From the NCBI RefSeq assembly GCF_001187905.1, contig NZ_LGIS01000014.1, positions 124,001 through 188,000 on the forward strand: 64,000 nucleotides of DNA, written 5' to 3'. Positions within the stretch are counted from its first letter, which is position 1. Every line of letters starts with the position of its first letter. The DNA is from Pantoea sp. RIT-PI-b (GTDB taxonomy: Bacteria; Pseudomonadota; Gammaproteobacteria; Enterobacterales; Enterobacteriaceae). The translations under genes and the position numbers were made by a program. A model generated the notes under the pieces. That model saw nothing but the letters and a program-made list of their open reading frames with translations. It had not been told where the DNA came from and did not search any database. Positions 8,518 through 17,055 of this stretch are shown in pieces.

Positions 8518-9939
8518 ATGAAACAATTCTCTACAGAAGGGATGGTGATTATCATCGGGATTGTCATTACGTACATCCTGTTCACCACCTGGCTGACCTG
8601 GCGGCTGCGCAGTAAAAACAGCGGCGACTTTATGGCTGGCTCCAATGTGATGCCCGCTTTTGTGGTGGGCGTGATGCTGATGTCGGAATACATCGGTGCC
8701 AAATCCACCATCGGCACTGCCCAGGCGGCTTTTGAAGATGGCTTCGCCGCATCCTGGTCGGTGATTGGGGCTGCCATCGGCTTCCCACTGTTTGGCTTCT
8801 TACTGGTGAAGCGCATCTATAACACCGGCAAAATCACCATCTCTGCAGCGATCGCGGAACGCTACGGCAACTCAACCAAAAACATTATCTCGTTAATCAT
8901 GATCTACGCGCTGCTGCTGGTGAACGTCGGAAACTACGTCAGCGGCGCAGCGGCGATCTCGACGGTGCTCAATCTCGATCTTACTACCGCAGCGGTGATC
9001 ACGGCGATCGTCAGCACTTTCTACTTTATGTTTGGCGGCATGAAAGGCATTGCCTGGGTCACGCTGCTGCATAGCGGGCTGAAATATGTTGGTATTTTGA
9101 TCATCCTCGGTGTGGCGCTGCACATGACCGGCGGCGTTAGCCCGATGATCAAAGAGATGCCGCATTTCTACTGGACGTGGGACGGCAATGTCGGCGGCAG
9201 CACCATCTTTGCCTGGATGATTGGCACCATCGGCTCGATCTTCTGCACTCAGTTCGTGATTCAGGCGATTGCTTCGACCAAAAGCGCGGCCTCTGCCAAG
9301 CGTGCGACCTGGGTCGCGTTCTTCTTCTGCATGCCGATTGCCATCGCCATCGCGCTGATTGGCGTGGCGGCGAAATACCTGCATCCCGATATCAAAAGTT
9401 TGTACGCGCTGCCGGTATTCCTGCAGGACATGAGTCCGTGGCTGGCCGGCATCGTTACCACCTCATTGGTGGCGTCGATCTTTGTCAGCGTCAGCACCGT
9501 AGCGCTGGCGATTGCCTCGCTGGTGGTAAAGGATTTCTACGTGCCGTATCGCAATCCGACGCCAGAACGCGAGTTCCAGATGACGCGTTGGCTGTCGCTG
9601 CTGATTGGCTTCCTGCCGCTGATCTTCGTGCTGTTTGTACCGGAAGTGTTGAAGCTGTCGTTCTTCACCCGCGCCATTCGTCTGTCAATTTCGGTGGTGG
9701 CGATCATCGCCTTCTACCTGCCGTTCTACAAAAGCACGCGCGGTGCTAACGCCGGGCTGATTGGTGCCTGCGTGGTGACCTCGGTGTGGTATCTGCTGGG
9801 CGATCCTTTTGGTATCAATAACATGTATGTCGCGCTGTTTACGCCAGCGGTGATCATGGTGATTGATCGCCTGATCCCGACGCGTCAGACGCAGACCAAA
9901 AAAGCCCCCAAATCCTCAATGCAAAACAGTGGAGCCTGA
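8518..9939 (+). CDS. Sodium:solute symporter (SSS family)
   Basis: This 473-residue integral membrane protein imports an organic solute with sodium. It has about twelve to thirteen hydrophobic segments and SSS-type features near the start, including the SKNSGDFMAGSNVMP region and EYIGAKSTIGTAQAAFEDG. The frame is open from a GTG at 8407, but the ATG at 8518 has GAGG five bases upstream and begins directly before the first membrane helix. It ends one base before the start codon of the sialidase-like gene, so the two and the following SDR form one operon. SSS transporters move sialic acid, pantothenate, proline or sugar acids; the neighbours suggest a sugar or sugar-acid derivative, but this is inference. 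Confidence 0.9.
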   Translation: MKQFSTEGMVIIIGIVITYILFTTWLTWRLRSKNSGDFMAGSNVMPAFVVGVMLMSEYIGAKSTIGTAQAAFEDGFAASWSVIGAAIGFPLFGFLLVKRIYNTGKITISAAIAERYGNSTKNIISLIMIYALLLVNVGNYVSGAAAISTVLNLDLTTAAVITAIVSTFYFMFGGMKGIAWVTLLHSGLKYVGILIILGVALHMTGGVSPMIKEMPHFYWTWDGNVGGSTIFAWMIGTIGSIFCTQFVIQAIASTKSAASAKRATWVAFFFCMPIAIAIALIGVAAKYLHPDIKSLYALPVFLQDMSPWLAGIVTTSLVASIFVSVSTVALAIASLVVKDFYVPYRNPTPEREFQMTRWLSLLIGFLPLIFVLFVPEVLKLSFFTRAIRLSISVVAIIAFYLPFYKSTRGANAGLIGACVVTSVWYLLGDPFGINNMYVALFTPAVIMVIDRLIPTRQTQTKKAPKSSMQNSGA

Positions 9940-9940
9940 C

Positions 9941-11128
9941 ATGAGCGACTTAACTCTTAGCGTGGAACGCAACGGTAACCTTCATCCGCACGCGCAGGAT
10001 GCGCAGCAGCTCACGGCGATGCTGCCTTCGGTCTGTCCGCAGAACCATGCGGCGAATCTGCTGCCGCTGCCGAACGGCGACGTGTTGTGCGTGTGGTTTG
10101 GCGGTACCCAGGAAGGGATCGCCGATATTTCCGTGTGGTGCTCGCGGCTGGAAAGCGGCAGCACGCAGTGGAGCGAGGCGCAAAAACTCTCCGACGATCC
10201 AACACGATCCGAGCAAAATCCGCTGCTGTTCCTCGATCCTGACCAGGTCTTGTGGCTGCTGTGGACGGCGCAGAAATCGGGTAATCAGGACACCGCGATT
10301 GTGCGTTATCGCCAGTCGCACGATTTGGGTCACAGCTGGGGTGCCATCGACACGCTGCTCGACCAGCCCGGCACCTTTATTCGCCAGCCGATGGTGGTGC
10401 TGCCAAACGGTAACTGGCTGCTACCGGTGTTTTACTGCCGCACGCAGCCGGGGGTGAAATGGGTCGGTAACGACGATATCAGCGCAGTAAAAATCTCCAG
10501 CGATCGCGGAAAAAGCTGGCGTGATGTGGTAGTGCCGGACAGCCTCGGCTGCGTACATATGAACATCACGCTGCTGCAGGATGGCAGTTTGCTGGCGCTG
10601 TATCGCAGCCGCTGGGCAGATTTCATCTACCAAAGCCGCTCGACCGACGGCGGTGAAAGCTGGAGTGCGCCGCGGGCGACTGAGCTGCCGAATAACAATT
10701 CGTCGATTCAGGTCACCACGCTGCACAACGGCCATCTGGCGCTGGTGTTCAACGCCATGAGCGCCAAAGATGCCCGCGAGCGCCGCGTGTCGCTGTATGA
10801 CGAAATTGAAGATGAAGAGGATGACGGCGATGTTGCGGTGGCGGCTGAACCGCAGGTGCACAGCGGACGCAGCGCCTTTTGGGGCGCTCCGCGCGCGCCG
10901 ATGACGCTGGCGATCTCGGCCGACGGCGGCAAAAGCTGGCCGTGGCAGCGCAATCTTGATGAGGGCGATGGCTACTGCATGACCAACAATTCGCAGCAAA
11001 AACTCAACCGCGAGTTCTCCTATCCGAGCATTAAACAGAGCGAGGATGGCGCGCTGCATGTCGCCTACACCTATTTCCGCCAGGCGATTAAATATGTGCG
11101 CGTCGATGAAACCTGGGTGACCGGATGA
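9941..11128 (+). CDS. Sialidase-fold (BNR/Asp-box) protein, cytoplasmic
   Basis: This 395-residue protein has four clear Asp-boxes: SHDLGHSW (about 126-133), SSDRGKSW (186-193), STDGGESW (234-241) and SADGGKSW (326-333). These are the blade-turn motifs of six-bladed sialidase-fold beta-propellers. It has no signal peptide, unlike secreted sialidases, so it would act on an imported substrate. An acidic insertion, DEIEDEEDDGD at about 287-297, interrupts the propeller between the third and fourth boxes. The ATG overlaps the end of the symporter gene closely and has GTGGAG six bases upstream. The next gene starts inside its stop codon. It may be a glycosidase, lyase or epimerase of the sialidase fold; sialidase activity should not be assumed. 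Confidence 0.85.
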   Translation: MSDLTLSVERNGNLHPHAQDAQQLTAMLPSVCPQNHAANLLPLPNGDVLCVWFGGTQEGIADISVWCSRLESGSTQWSEAQKLSDDPTRSEQNPLLFLDPDQVLWLLWTAQKSGNQDTAIVRYRQSHDLGHSWGAIDTLLDQPGTFIRQPMVVLPNGNWLLPVFYCRTQPGVKWVGNDDISAVKISSDRGKSWRDVVVPDSLGCVHMNITLLQDGSLLALYRSRWADFIYQSRSTDGGESWSAPRATELPNNNSSIQVTTLHNGHLALVFNAMSAKDARERRVSLYDEIEDEEDDGDVAVAAEPQVHSGRSAFWGAPRAPMTLAISADGGKSWPWQRNLDEGDGYCMTNNSQQKLNREFSYPSIKQSEDGALHVAYTYFRQAIKYVRVDETWVTG

Positions 11129-11808
11129 GCAGGCCACGGCACGCGTTGGTGACCGGCGTGAGCTCCGGCATTGGTGCGGCGATTGCCGAACACCTGCTGC
11201 AGCAAGGCTGGCAGGTGACCGGTTTTAGCCGCACGCAGGTGAGGAAAGATCATCCGGCTTTTACCTCGGTAAGCGTCGATCTGTTCGATGCCCGCTTGCT
11301 GAAACAGGCGCTGGCAGCGCTACCGAAGGTGGATGCGCTGGTACACGCGGCGGGCATGATGGCGGCGGCACCGCTGGGGGATTTGGATGAGGAGCAGGGC
11401 ACGCGTCTGTGGTACTTGCACGTGCAGGTGGCGCAGATTATGGCCAATGCCCTACAGCCGCAGATGGAGCAGGGCGATCGCATTTTGCTGATTGGCAGCC
11501 GCACCTCACGCGGCGCGGCGCATCGCAGCCAATATGTCAGCACCAAAGCGGCGATAGTGGGTATGGCGCGCAGCTGGGCGGCGGAATTGGCAGCCAGGGG
11601 CATTACCGTGAATGTGATTGCGCCAGGCGCCACGGAAACGCCGATGCTGCTGCAGCCCGGCCGCGCCAGCTCACCGCCGCAGCTGCCGCCGATCGGGCGC
11701 TATATCAAGCCGGAGGAAGTGGCGGCGCTGGCAGGATTTGTACTGTCGCCGGCAGCCGCTGCGATTACCGGGCAGGAGCTGGTGATCTGTGGTGGGGCGT
11801 CTTTGTAA
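11125..11808 (+). CDS. Short-chain dehydrogenase/reductase
   Basis: This 227-residue classical SDR uses NAD(P) to oxidise or reduce a hydroxyl group. The cofactor motif TGVSSGIG is at residues 10-17, the HAAG stability motif follows in the middle, and the catalytic YVSTK lies after the serine of SRTSRG. It starts within the stop codon of the sialidase-like gene (ATGA overlap), which ties it to the symporter operon. The likely role is oxidation of the sugar released or modified by its neighbours. Some related proteins are annotated as sugar or 3-oxoacyl reductases, but nothing specific can be read here. A palindromic repeat cluster follows the stop codon and separates it from the convergent sigma-54 regulator. 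Confidence 0.9.
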   Translation: MSRPRHALVTGVSSGIGAAIAEHLLQQGWQVTGFSRTQVRKDHPAFTSVSVDLFDARLLKQALAALPKVDALVHAAGMMAAAPLGDLDEEQGTRLWYLHVQVAQIMANALQPQMEQGDRILLIGSRTSRGAAHRSQYVSTKAAIVGMARSWAAELAARGITVNVIAPGATETPMLLQPGRASSPPQLPPIGRYIKPEEVAALAGFVLSPAAAAITGQELVICGGASL

Positions 11809-11828
11809 GTAGTGCTGCTGAACCCCCT

Positions 11829-11892
11829 GGTCGCCATGAATGGCGACCCTACAACAACCGGTTCTTTTGTAGGGTCACCATTCATGGTGACC
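11829..11892. repeat. Double palindromic repeat between convergent genes
   Basis: GGTCGCCAT-GA-ATGGCGACC (11829-11848) is followed by CCTACAA, a short spacer, TTGTAGG and GGTCACCAT-TC-ATGGTGACC (11873-11892). Each half is a hairpin, and the two halves are also inverted copies of one another, so the whole can fold as one long stem. It is the most complete copy of the repeat family in this window and probably ends transcription from both sides. Confidence 0.88.
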
Positions 11893-11895
11893 TCA

Positions 11896-13851
11896 TCATC
11901 CCCGCCGCAACCCCGCGACATCCACCTGCCACTGATTCAGCTTGTTATACAGCGCAGTGCGTGAAATCCCCAGCAGCTGGGCCGACTGGCGCAGGTTGCC
12001 TTTCTGCTCACGTACCACTTGCAACACATGCTGGCGCTCATTTGCCTGCAGCGAGGTCAATTCACTCAGCTGCGGAACTGCGCGCTGCACCATCTCTTCC
12101 GGCAGATCGTGACGATCAATCTGCAACCCTTCACACAAGTTCACCGTGCGCTCCACCAGATTCTCCAGCTCGCGCACGTTGCCTGGCCAGTGCCACGCCT
12201 GTAAACAGGCCATCGCATCGGCGGAGAGCTGTGGCGCAATGCGCTTTAATCGGGTACAGAGCGCCTGAATAAAGGTGTTCACCAGGCCAGGAATATCCTC
12301 CTGACGCTCGCGCAGCGGCGGGATCTCCAGCGAAATCACATTCAGGCGATAGTAGAGATCGCGGCGGAATGCGCCTTTTTCCACTGCATCCAGCAGATTG
12401 CAGTGGGTGGCGGCGATGATGCGTACGTTAACCTTGAGCGGATGTGCCGCCCCGATGCGCACCACTTCACTCTCCTGCAACACACGCAGCAGGCTGGTTT
12501 GCGCTTCCAGCGGCATCTCGCCAATCTCATCCAGAAATAGGGTGCCGCCATCCGCCAGCTCAAATTTGCCCGCCGAACCACCGCGACGCGATCCGGTAAA
12601 TGCGCCATCGACATAGCCGAACAGCTCGCTCTGGACCAAATCACGCGGCAACGCACCGCAGTTCAGCGCGATAAAGGCTTCCTGCTGGCGCGGACTGGCG
12701 TTATGAATCGCCTGAGCAAACAGCTCTTTGCCGGTTCCGCTCTCCCCGGTCAGCAACACGGTGCTGTCGGTGCGGCTGCTGGCGCGCGCTTTGTGAATCG
12801 CCTGCTGCACGCGCGGCGCATGGCCGCGAATCATCTCGAAGGTATAGCTGGCGCTCACGCCCATCACGCGACGCGTAATAGCGCGAATACGTTGATTCTC
12901 ACGCAGCGACAACACGCGGCCGCCGTCCGGCGCGGGCATCAGCGAGATCAGGCAGGAGATCGGATTGGTGTCGCCCGGCATAAATTGCAGCTCGCGGTCA
13001 TTGCAGAACGGCATGATCAGCAGCGATCCCCCTTGCGGCTGCAGCAGCTCATCAATGGTACCTGCTTGCGGATCGAGGCTGCTGAAGATCTGTCGCGCAT
13101 AGCGATTGAGGGTTTTAATACGACCGTGACGATCGCAGACGATCACCCCTTCATTCAGGGTTTCGAGGATCGACTGCTGCTCGGCCAGTAAACGGCGCAG
13201 CGTCAGCTGCTGGCCAACCGCTTCCGCCGCCGCCTGCACCGTGCCGAGCGTGTGGGCATTGAAGTTATCGGGCGTAGCGGTCAACGTTAAAACGCCCAGC
13301 AGCTGGCCGCTGGCATCGCGCACCGGCGCGGCGGCACATTGGCGATGGCGTTTACGCAGGTCAAGTTTCCAGTTCTCGCCGCTCAGCACATACACCAGCC
13401 GCTGCTCGATCAAGCAGCGCGCGGTGCAGTTGGTGCCGAGCACCTCTTCGCGCAGGATGCTGCCGACCGGCGTGAGATCCGCGCCGCAGAAATGCAGCGT
13501 CACACCCTGCGCATCGGTCAGATTGATGTGGCCATCCGGGTTATACGCCAGCAGGTTCTCCATGATGCTGCGCGCCGCGTGGATCAGTTCAGCATTATGT
13601 TCGAGGATCGCCGCCAGCTCGGCGGCAGGCGGTGAGATATAGGCAAAGGTCGCGGGATCGATCGCGCGCTGACGCGATCGCTGCCATGACTGCAAAATAC
13701 TGTGCCGCATCCAGCCTGGCTGCTCACCGCGTTCAAAGCTGTGCCAGCCCTGCCACAACAAGGTATCCCATTCGCCCACCTCCGCGCTGTCCGGCAAGCT
13801 GAAGATAGGATCGCTTTCATCTTTGAACGGCAAACGCTCTATGACACGCAT
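11896..13851 (-). CDS. Sigma-54-dependent transcriptional activator, AcoR/DhaR type
   Basis: This 651-residue enhancer-binding protein drives open-complex formation by sigma-54 RNA polymerase. An N-terminal GAF-like sensory part and a PAS-like region (about 225-300) precede the AAA+ domain, with Walker A GESGTGKE at 369-376, Walker B FLDEIGE around 438-444, and a Fis-type helix-turn-helix at about 620-638. The sigma-54 contact loop reads GAFTGS rather than GAFTGA at 416-421. The ATG was chosen because AGGAG lies upstream and the family starts there; the open frame extends 34 codons further. A near-consensus sigma-54 promoter and a direct-repeat enhancer lie in the divergent region before the oxidoreductase operon, the likely target. 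The ligand is unknown. Confidence 0.92.
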   Translation of the reverse strand: MRVIERLPFKDESDPIFSLPDSAEVGEWDTLLWQGWHSFERGEQPGWMRHSILQSWQRSRQRAIDPATFAYISPPAAELAAILEHNAELIHAARSIMENLLAYNPDGHINLTDAQGVTLHFCGADLTPVGSILREEVLGTNCTARCLIEQRLVYVLSGENWKLDLRKRHRQCAAAPVRDASGQLLGVLTLTATPDNFNAHTLGTVQAAAEAVGQQLTLRRLLAEQQSILETLNEGVIVCDRHGRIKTLNRYARQIFSSLDPQAGTIDELLQPQGGSLLIMPFCNDRELQFMPGDTNPISCLISLMPAPDGGRVLSLRENQRIRAITRRVMGVSASYTFEMIRGHAPRVQQAIHKARASSRTDSTVLLTGESGTGKELFAQAIHNASPRQQEAFIALNCGALPRDLVQSELFGYVDGAFTGSRRGGSAGKFELADGGTLFLDEIGEMPLEAQTSLLRVLQESEVVRIGAAHPLKVNVRIIAATHCNLLDAVEKGAFRRDLYYRLNVISLEIPPLRERQEDIPGLVNTFIQALCTRLKRIAPQLSADAMACLQAWHWPGNVRELENLVERTVNLCEGLQIDRHDLPEEMVQRAVPQLSELTSLQANERQHVLQVVREQKGNLRQSAQLLGISRTALYNKLNQWQVDVAGLRRG

Positions 13852-13886
13852 GCGACACTCCTGATTACGTTGGAATGTCCATTTTA

Positions 13887-13908
13887 TTGACATGTGAAGT
13901 TGACATGT
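13887..13908. promoter_or_regulatory. Direct-repeat upstream activator site (candidate enhancer)
   Basis: TTGACATGT occurs twice, 13 bp apart start to start, at 13887-13895 and 13900-13908, and each contains the palindrome ACATGT. The pair lies roughly 65-85 bp upstream of the sigma-54 promoter and just upstream of the activator gene's own start. That is the usual place for an enhancer bound by a sigma-54 activator. Confidence 0.65.
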
Positions 13909-13972
13909 AAATTTTGTTGCCAGTTTGTGAGCTATATCTGTGTTACGCCTCACATAAAGCGGCTGGCTGCAG

Positions 13973-13989
13973 TTGGCATCACCTTTGCA
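13973..13989 (+). promoter_or_regulatory. Sigma-54 promoter of the oxidoreductase-isomerase operon
   Basis: TTGGCATCACCTTTGCA carries GG at 13975-13976 and GC at 13987-13988 with exactly ten bases between, and agrees with the TTGGCAC-N5-TTGCA consensus at nearly every position. It points toward the operon whose ATG lies about 60 bp downstream. A sigma-54 activator gene is divergently adjacent. Confidence 0.85.
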
Positions 13990-14048
13990 CTACAGATGGC
14001 ACATCCCTGTACTCGAACGAGCACATCCAAAACAATAAGGAATAGGTC

Positions 14049-15068
14049 ATGACATTTCACCTTAAGCCAGTACGCGTCGGCCTGATTGGCGCAGGACGCA
14101 TGGGCAGCTTCCACGCAGAAAACCTTGCCTGGCGCGTGCCCGGGGCGACGCTTGCCGCGGTGGCCGATCCGCTGCCGGGCGCGGCAGACGCGCTGACCAA
14201 CAAACTTGGCGTGGCGAAAGCTTACAGCGATCTGCATGCGCTGCTGCAGGATCCAGAGATTGAGGCGGTGGCGATTGCCGCCCCGGCGCGTACCCACGCT
14301 GAATGGGTGATCGCCGCAGCCCAAGCCGGTAAACACGTGTTCTGCGAGAAGCCAATGGCGGTGACGCTGGATGAGGCCGATCGCGCGATTGCTGCGGCAA
14401 AAAGTGCCGGCGTGGTATTGCAGGTCGGCTTTAACCGCCGCTTTGACTCGGGCTTTGCCGCGGCGATCGCGGCGGTGGAGGCGGGCGGAAAAGGCACTAC
14501 GCAGCTGAGGCGATCGCTGACGCGCGGTCCGGGCCTGCACGATCCTGCACGCATCCCGCAGTGGACGATCTTCCTGGAAACCCTGATCCACGACTTCGAC
14601 ACGCTGCTGCACTTCAATCCCGGCGCGAAGCCGGTGGAAGTGTATGCGCTGGCGGATGCGCTGGTGCGTCCGGATTTCAAAGATAAAGGCTTGCTGGACA
14701 CCTCGGTGGTCACCATTCGCTTCGATAATGGCGCGATTGCCACCGCTGAAGCCAACTTCCAGGCGGTGTACGGCTACGACGTTCGCGGTGAAGTGTTTGG
14801 CAGTAAAGGTATGCTGCAGGCGGGACATATCAACGCCAATCACTGCGTGCGCTATCACCAGGATGGCATCGCGATTGAAACTTCGCGCATGGACTCGGAT
14901 CTGCTGCGCGAAGCCTATGTCGCAGAGATGGCTGAGTTTGCCCGCTGCATCCGCAGGGGTGAAACGCCGCGCGCCACCGGCGAAGATGCACGTAATGCGC
15001 TGGCGATCGCGCTGGCCTGTATTGATTCGGTGCAGCAGCAGCAGCCTATCAAGCTGGGAGGTCGCTAA
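14049..15068 (+). CDS. Gfo/Idh/MocA-family sugar or inositol dehydrogenase (IolG-like)
   Basis: This 339-residue NAD(P)-dependent oxidoreductase probably oxidises a cyclitol or sugar. The Rossmann motif GLIGAGRMG is at residues 11-19, and the family signature FCEKPMA, whose lysine takes part in catalysis, follows near residue 100. HDFDTLLHF is the second active-site region typical of inositol 2-dehydrogenases. AAGGAATAGG precedes the ATG as a strong ribosome-binding site. It is the first gene downstream of the sigma-54 promoter, and its stop overlaps the start of the isomerase gene (TAATG). The IolG resemblance suggests inositol or a similar polyol, but glucose-fructose or other sugar dehydrogenases of this family look alike. 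Confidence 0.9.
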   Translation: MTFHLKPVRVGLIGAGRMGSFHAENLAWRVPGATLAAVADPLPGAADALTNKLGVAKAYSDLHALLQDPEIEAVAIAAPARTHAEWVIAAAQAGKHVFCEKPMAVTLDEADRAIAAAKSAGVVLQVGFNRRFDSGFAAAIAAVEAGGKGTTQLRRSLTRGPGLHDPARIPQWTIFLETLIHDFDTLLHFNPGAKPVEVYALADALVRPDFKDKGLLDTSVVTIRFDNGAIATAEANFQAVYGYDVRGEVFGSKGMLQAGHINANHCVRYHQDGIAIETSRMDSDLLREAYVAEMAEFARCIRRGETPRATGEDARNALAIALACIDSVQQQQPIKLGGR

Positions 15069-15847
15069 TGGCCAGTTATCAGCTGTCGGTATGTGCCGAA
15101 ATGGTGTTTCTCGATCTGCCGTTCGTCGAGCGCGTAAAACGCATTCACGAACTGGGTTTTGGCGTTGAGATTTGGGGCTGGGCGAACAAAGACATTGATG
15201 CGCTAGCGGCAACCGGTGCGCGCTTCACCTCTATGACCGGCTATCTCAGCGGCAACCTGACTGACGATGACGAAATCCAGCAGCTGCTGCAAAGTGCTGA
15301 AGCATCGCTGGCGGTGGCAGCCCGCCTGAACTGTCCGGCGTTGAATCTGCACGGCACCGGACTGGATGACAAAGGTTTGCCCGTCAAACCGGTTGAGGTG
15401 GTCACCGGCGCGATGTGGCTGAAAGCCGCTGACACGCTGCGCAAAGTGGCGCAATTAGGCGAGCGTGCCGGACGCGTGTTCACGCTGGAGAATCTCAACT
15501 TGTTGGTTGATCATCCCGGCACGCCGTTCGCGCTGGCCGCCGATACGCTGGCGCTGGTGGAGGCAGTCAACAGGCCGGCGCTGAAGATGAATCTCGACCT
15601 GTATCACGCGCAGATTGGCGAAGGAAATTTGATCGAACTGATCCGCCGTTGTGGTTCTGCGATTGGTGAGATTCAGGTGGCGGATGTGCCGGGACGTCAG
15701 CAGCCGGGAACCGGTGAGATCAACTATCGCGCCATCGCCCGTACGCTGCACGATGTGGGTTATCGCGGCACCGTGGCGCTGGAGGGCTGGGCCAGCGGTG
15801 ACAGCACCACCGCGCTGCAGCAGTTCCGCGATCATTTCACCCTTTAA
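15068..15847 (+). CDS. Sugar isomerase/epimerase TIM-barrel protein, hydroxypyruvate-isomerase-like
   Basis: This 259-residue protein belongs to the AP-endonuclease-2/xylose-isomerase-like TIM-barrel superfamily. The MLSVCAEM-type opening (here YQLSVCAEMVFLDLPFVER), the central FTLENLN glutamate and the late QVADVPGRQQPGTGEI segment closely match hydroxypyruvate isomerases (Hyi). Glutamates and histidines of this fold normally bind a divalent metal for keto-aldose isomerisation. The ATG overlaps the preceding stop, with GGAGG upstream, so the pair is translationally coupled under the sigma-54 promoter. The real substrate is probably the keto product of the dehydrogenase; hydroxypyruvate itself is a family name rather than a demonstrated substrate here. 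Confidence 0.85.
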   Translation: MASYQLSVCAEMVFLDLPFVERVKRIHELGFGVEIWGWANKDIDALAATGARFTSMTGYLSGNLTDDDEIQQLLQSAEASLAVAARLNCPALNLHGTGLDDKGLPVKPVEVVTGAMWLKAADTLRKVAQLGERAGRVFTLENLNLLVDHPGTPFALAADTLALVEAVNRPALKMNLDLYHAQIGEGNLIELIRRCGSAIGEIQVADVPGRQQPGTGEINYRAIARTLHDVGYRGTVALEGWASGDSTTALQQFRDHFTL

Positions 15848-15931
15848 GCGTTCCATCGCCGGGTATTTGCCTGTTGCCCGGCGTTAACTCGATGAAATTA
15901 AAATAATATCTCAACCCTACAGGACTCACTC

Positions 15932-16846
15932 ATGAAGATAAGAAATGTGATGTTGTGCCTCTGCTCGCTGCTGCTCAGCCTGAGCGTGAGTGCTAAAACC
16001 TTCACCGTCGGCGTGGCGCTGGCTAATTTCGATCTCAACTTCGTCTCGATTCTGCGCACCCAGATGCAGGCGGAGCTGAAGGCCAGTCAGCTTAATAGTC
16101 AGTTTGTAGATGCCAAGGGCGATGTCGCGCTGCAAGTGCAGCAAGTGGATGATTTTATTAACCAGGGCGTAGATGCCATCATCCTTAATCCGGTGGATAC
16201 CCAAGGCGTGTTGCCGATGATTACCGCCGCGAAAAACGCCGGCATCCCGCTAATTTTCGTCAACCGTAAGCCGGAGGTGAAGCTGCCAGCCGACATGGCA
16301 TATGTCGGTTCAGACTCGGCGCTGGGCGGCGAAATGCAGATGGAAGCGTTAGCGAAGAAGATGAACTATAAAGGCAACGTGGCGATTCTGATGGGCGCGC
16401 TGTCGAATGAGGAAGCACGCGAGCGCACTCGAGCCGTGGAAGCGGTGATCGCCAAATATAAAGATATGAAGGTGATTGAGAAGCAGAGCGCCAAATGGCA
16501 GCGCAATGAGGCGGTGGATGTGGTTTCCAGCTGGCTGCTGAATCAGCGTCCGATTGATGCCATTGCCGCCAATAATGATGAGATGGCGATTGGCGCTATC
16601 ATGGCGCTGAATCAGGCGAAGAATGAGAAAATTTTGGTCGCTGGCATTGATGGCACGCCGGATGGGCAGCAGTTTGTGAAGAACGGCAAAATGACGCTGA
16701 CCATTTTCCAGGACGCCAAAGGCCAGGCCACGGGCGCAGTGCAGGTTGCTAAAGCGCTGCTGGAGAAGCAGAAAGTGCAGGAGTTTAACTGGATTCCGTA
16801 TCAGACCATCACGCCAGAGAATTATGCGCAGTTTGCGGCGAAGTAG
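15932..16846 (+). CDS. Periplasmic sugar-binding protein, RbsB/IbpA type (orphan)
   Basis: This 304-residue protein of the Peripla_BP_4 family binds a monosaccharide or cyclitol in the periplasm. A signal peptide of about 22 residues ends at VSAK, and the mature protein starts with TFTVGVALANFDLNF. The hinge and ligand residues of ribose/inositol-binding proteins can be recognised (FVNRKPE, NNDEMAIGA, GIDGTPDG). It lies about 85 bp after the isomerase gene and is probably in the same sigma-54 operon. No permease or ATPase of the CUT2 type is linked, so it either serves a transporter encoded elsewhere or acts as a sensor component. A CCCTCACC repeat follows it. Confidence 0.88.
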   Translation: MKIRNVMLCLCSLLLSLSVSAKTFTVGVALANFDLNFVSILRTQMQAELKASQLNSQFVDAKGDVALQVQQVDDFINQGVDAIILNPVDTQGVLPMITAAKNAGIPLIFVNRKPEVKLPADMAYVGSDSALGGEMQMEALAKKMNYKGNVAILMGALSNEEARERTRAVEAVIAKYKDMKVIEKQSAKWQRNEAVDVVSSWLLNQRPIDAIAANNDEMAIGAIMALNQAKNEKILVAGIDGTPDGQQFVKNGKMTLTIFQDAKGQATGAVQVAKALLEKQKVQEFNWIPYQTITPENYAQFAAK

Positions 16847-16852
16847 GTTTTC

Positions 16853-16915
16853 CCCTCACCCTAACCCTCTCCCGCAAGCGAGAGAGGGAACAAATAGAGG
16901 GAGGTAAGGTGAGGG
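16853..16915. repeat. Inverted repeat with CCCTCACC ends
   Basis: CCCTCACC at the left and GGTGAGGG at the right enclose an inner CCCTCTC/GAGAGGG stem. A longer element with the same termini occurs at about 20.92-21.06 kb. It lies after the binding-protein gene and probably acts as a transcript end or repeat-family insertion. Confidence 0.8.
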
Positions 16916-16953
16916 CCCGATCACATCTCCACATCCTAATTAATTACCGCAAC

Positions 16954-16980
16954 TAAACTTTCCTCTCTCCACGCCGATAA
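16954..16980 (+). promoter_or_regulatory. Sigma-28 (FliA) promoter of the chemoreceptor gene
   Basis: TAAACTTT, eleven bases, then GCCGATAA: this differs from the TAAAGTTT-N11-GCCGATAA flagellar consensus at only one position and has the exact spacing. It lies 75 bp upstream of the chemoreceptor start. It places the receptor in the flagellar class 3 regulon. Confidence 0.92.
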
Positions 16981-17055
16981 TTTTCCCACTGAGTCCGTGC
17001 GCTTTGCCCCACGATTTTGGGGCTCTACGATCACCTTCTGGTATGGAAAACTGTC

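Noticed and set aside
13950..15212. A 420-codon open frame on the minus strand across the IolG-like dehydrogenase gene
   Set aside because: It is an antisense shadow of a GC-rich coding region: no ribosome-binding site, no family resemblance and arginine/histidine-rich composition, whereas the plus-strand gene has clear Rossmann and EKP motifs.
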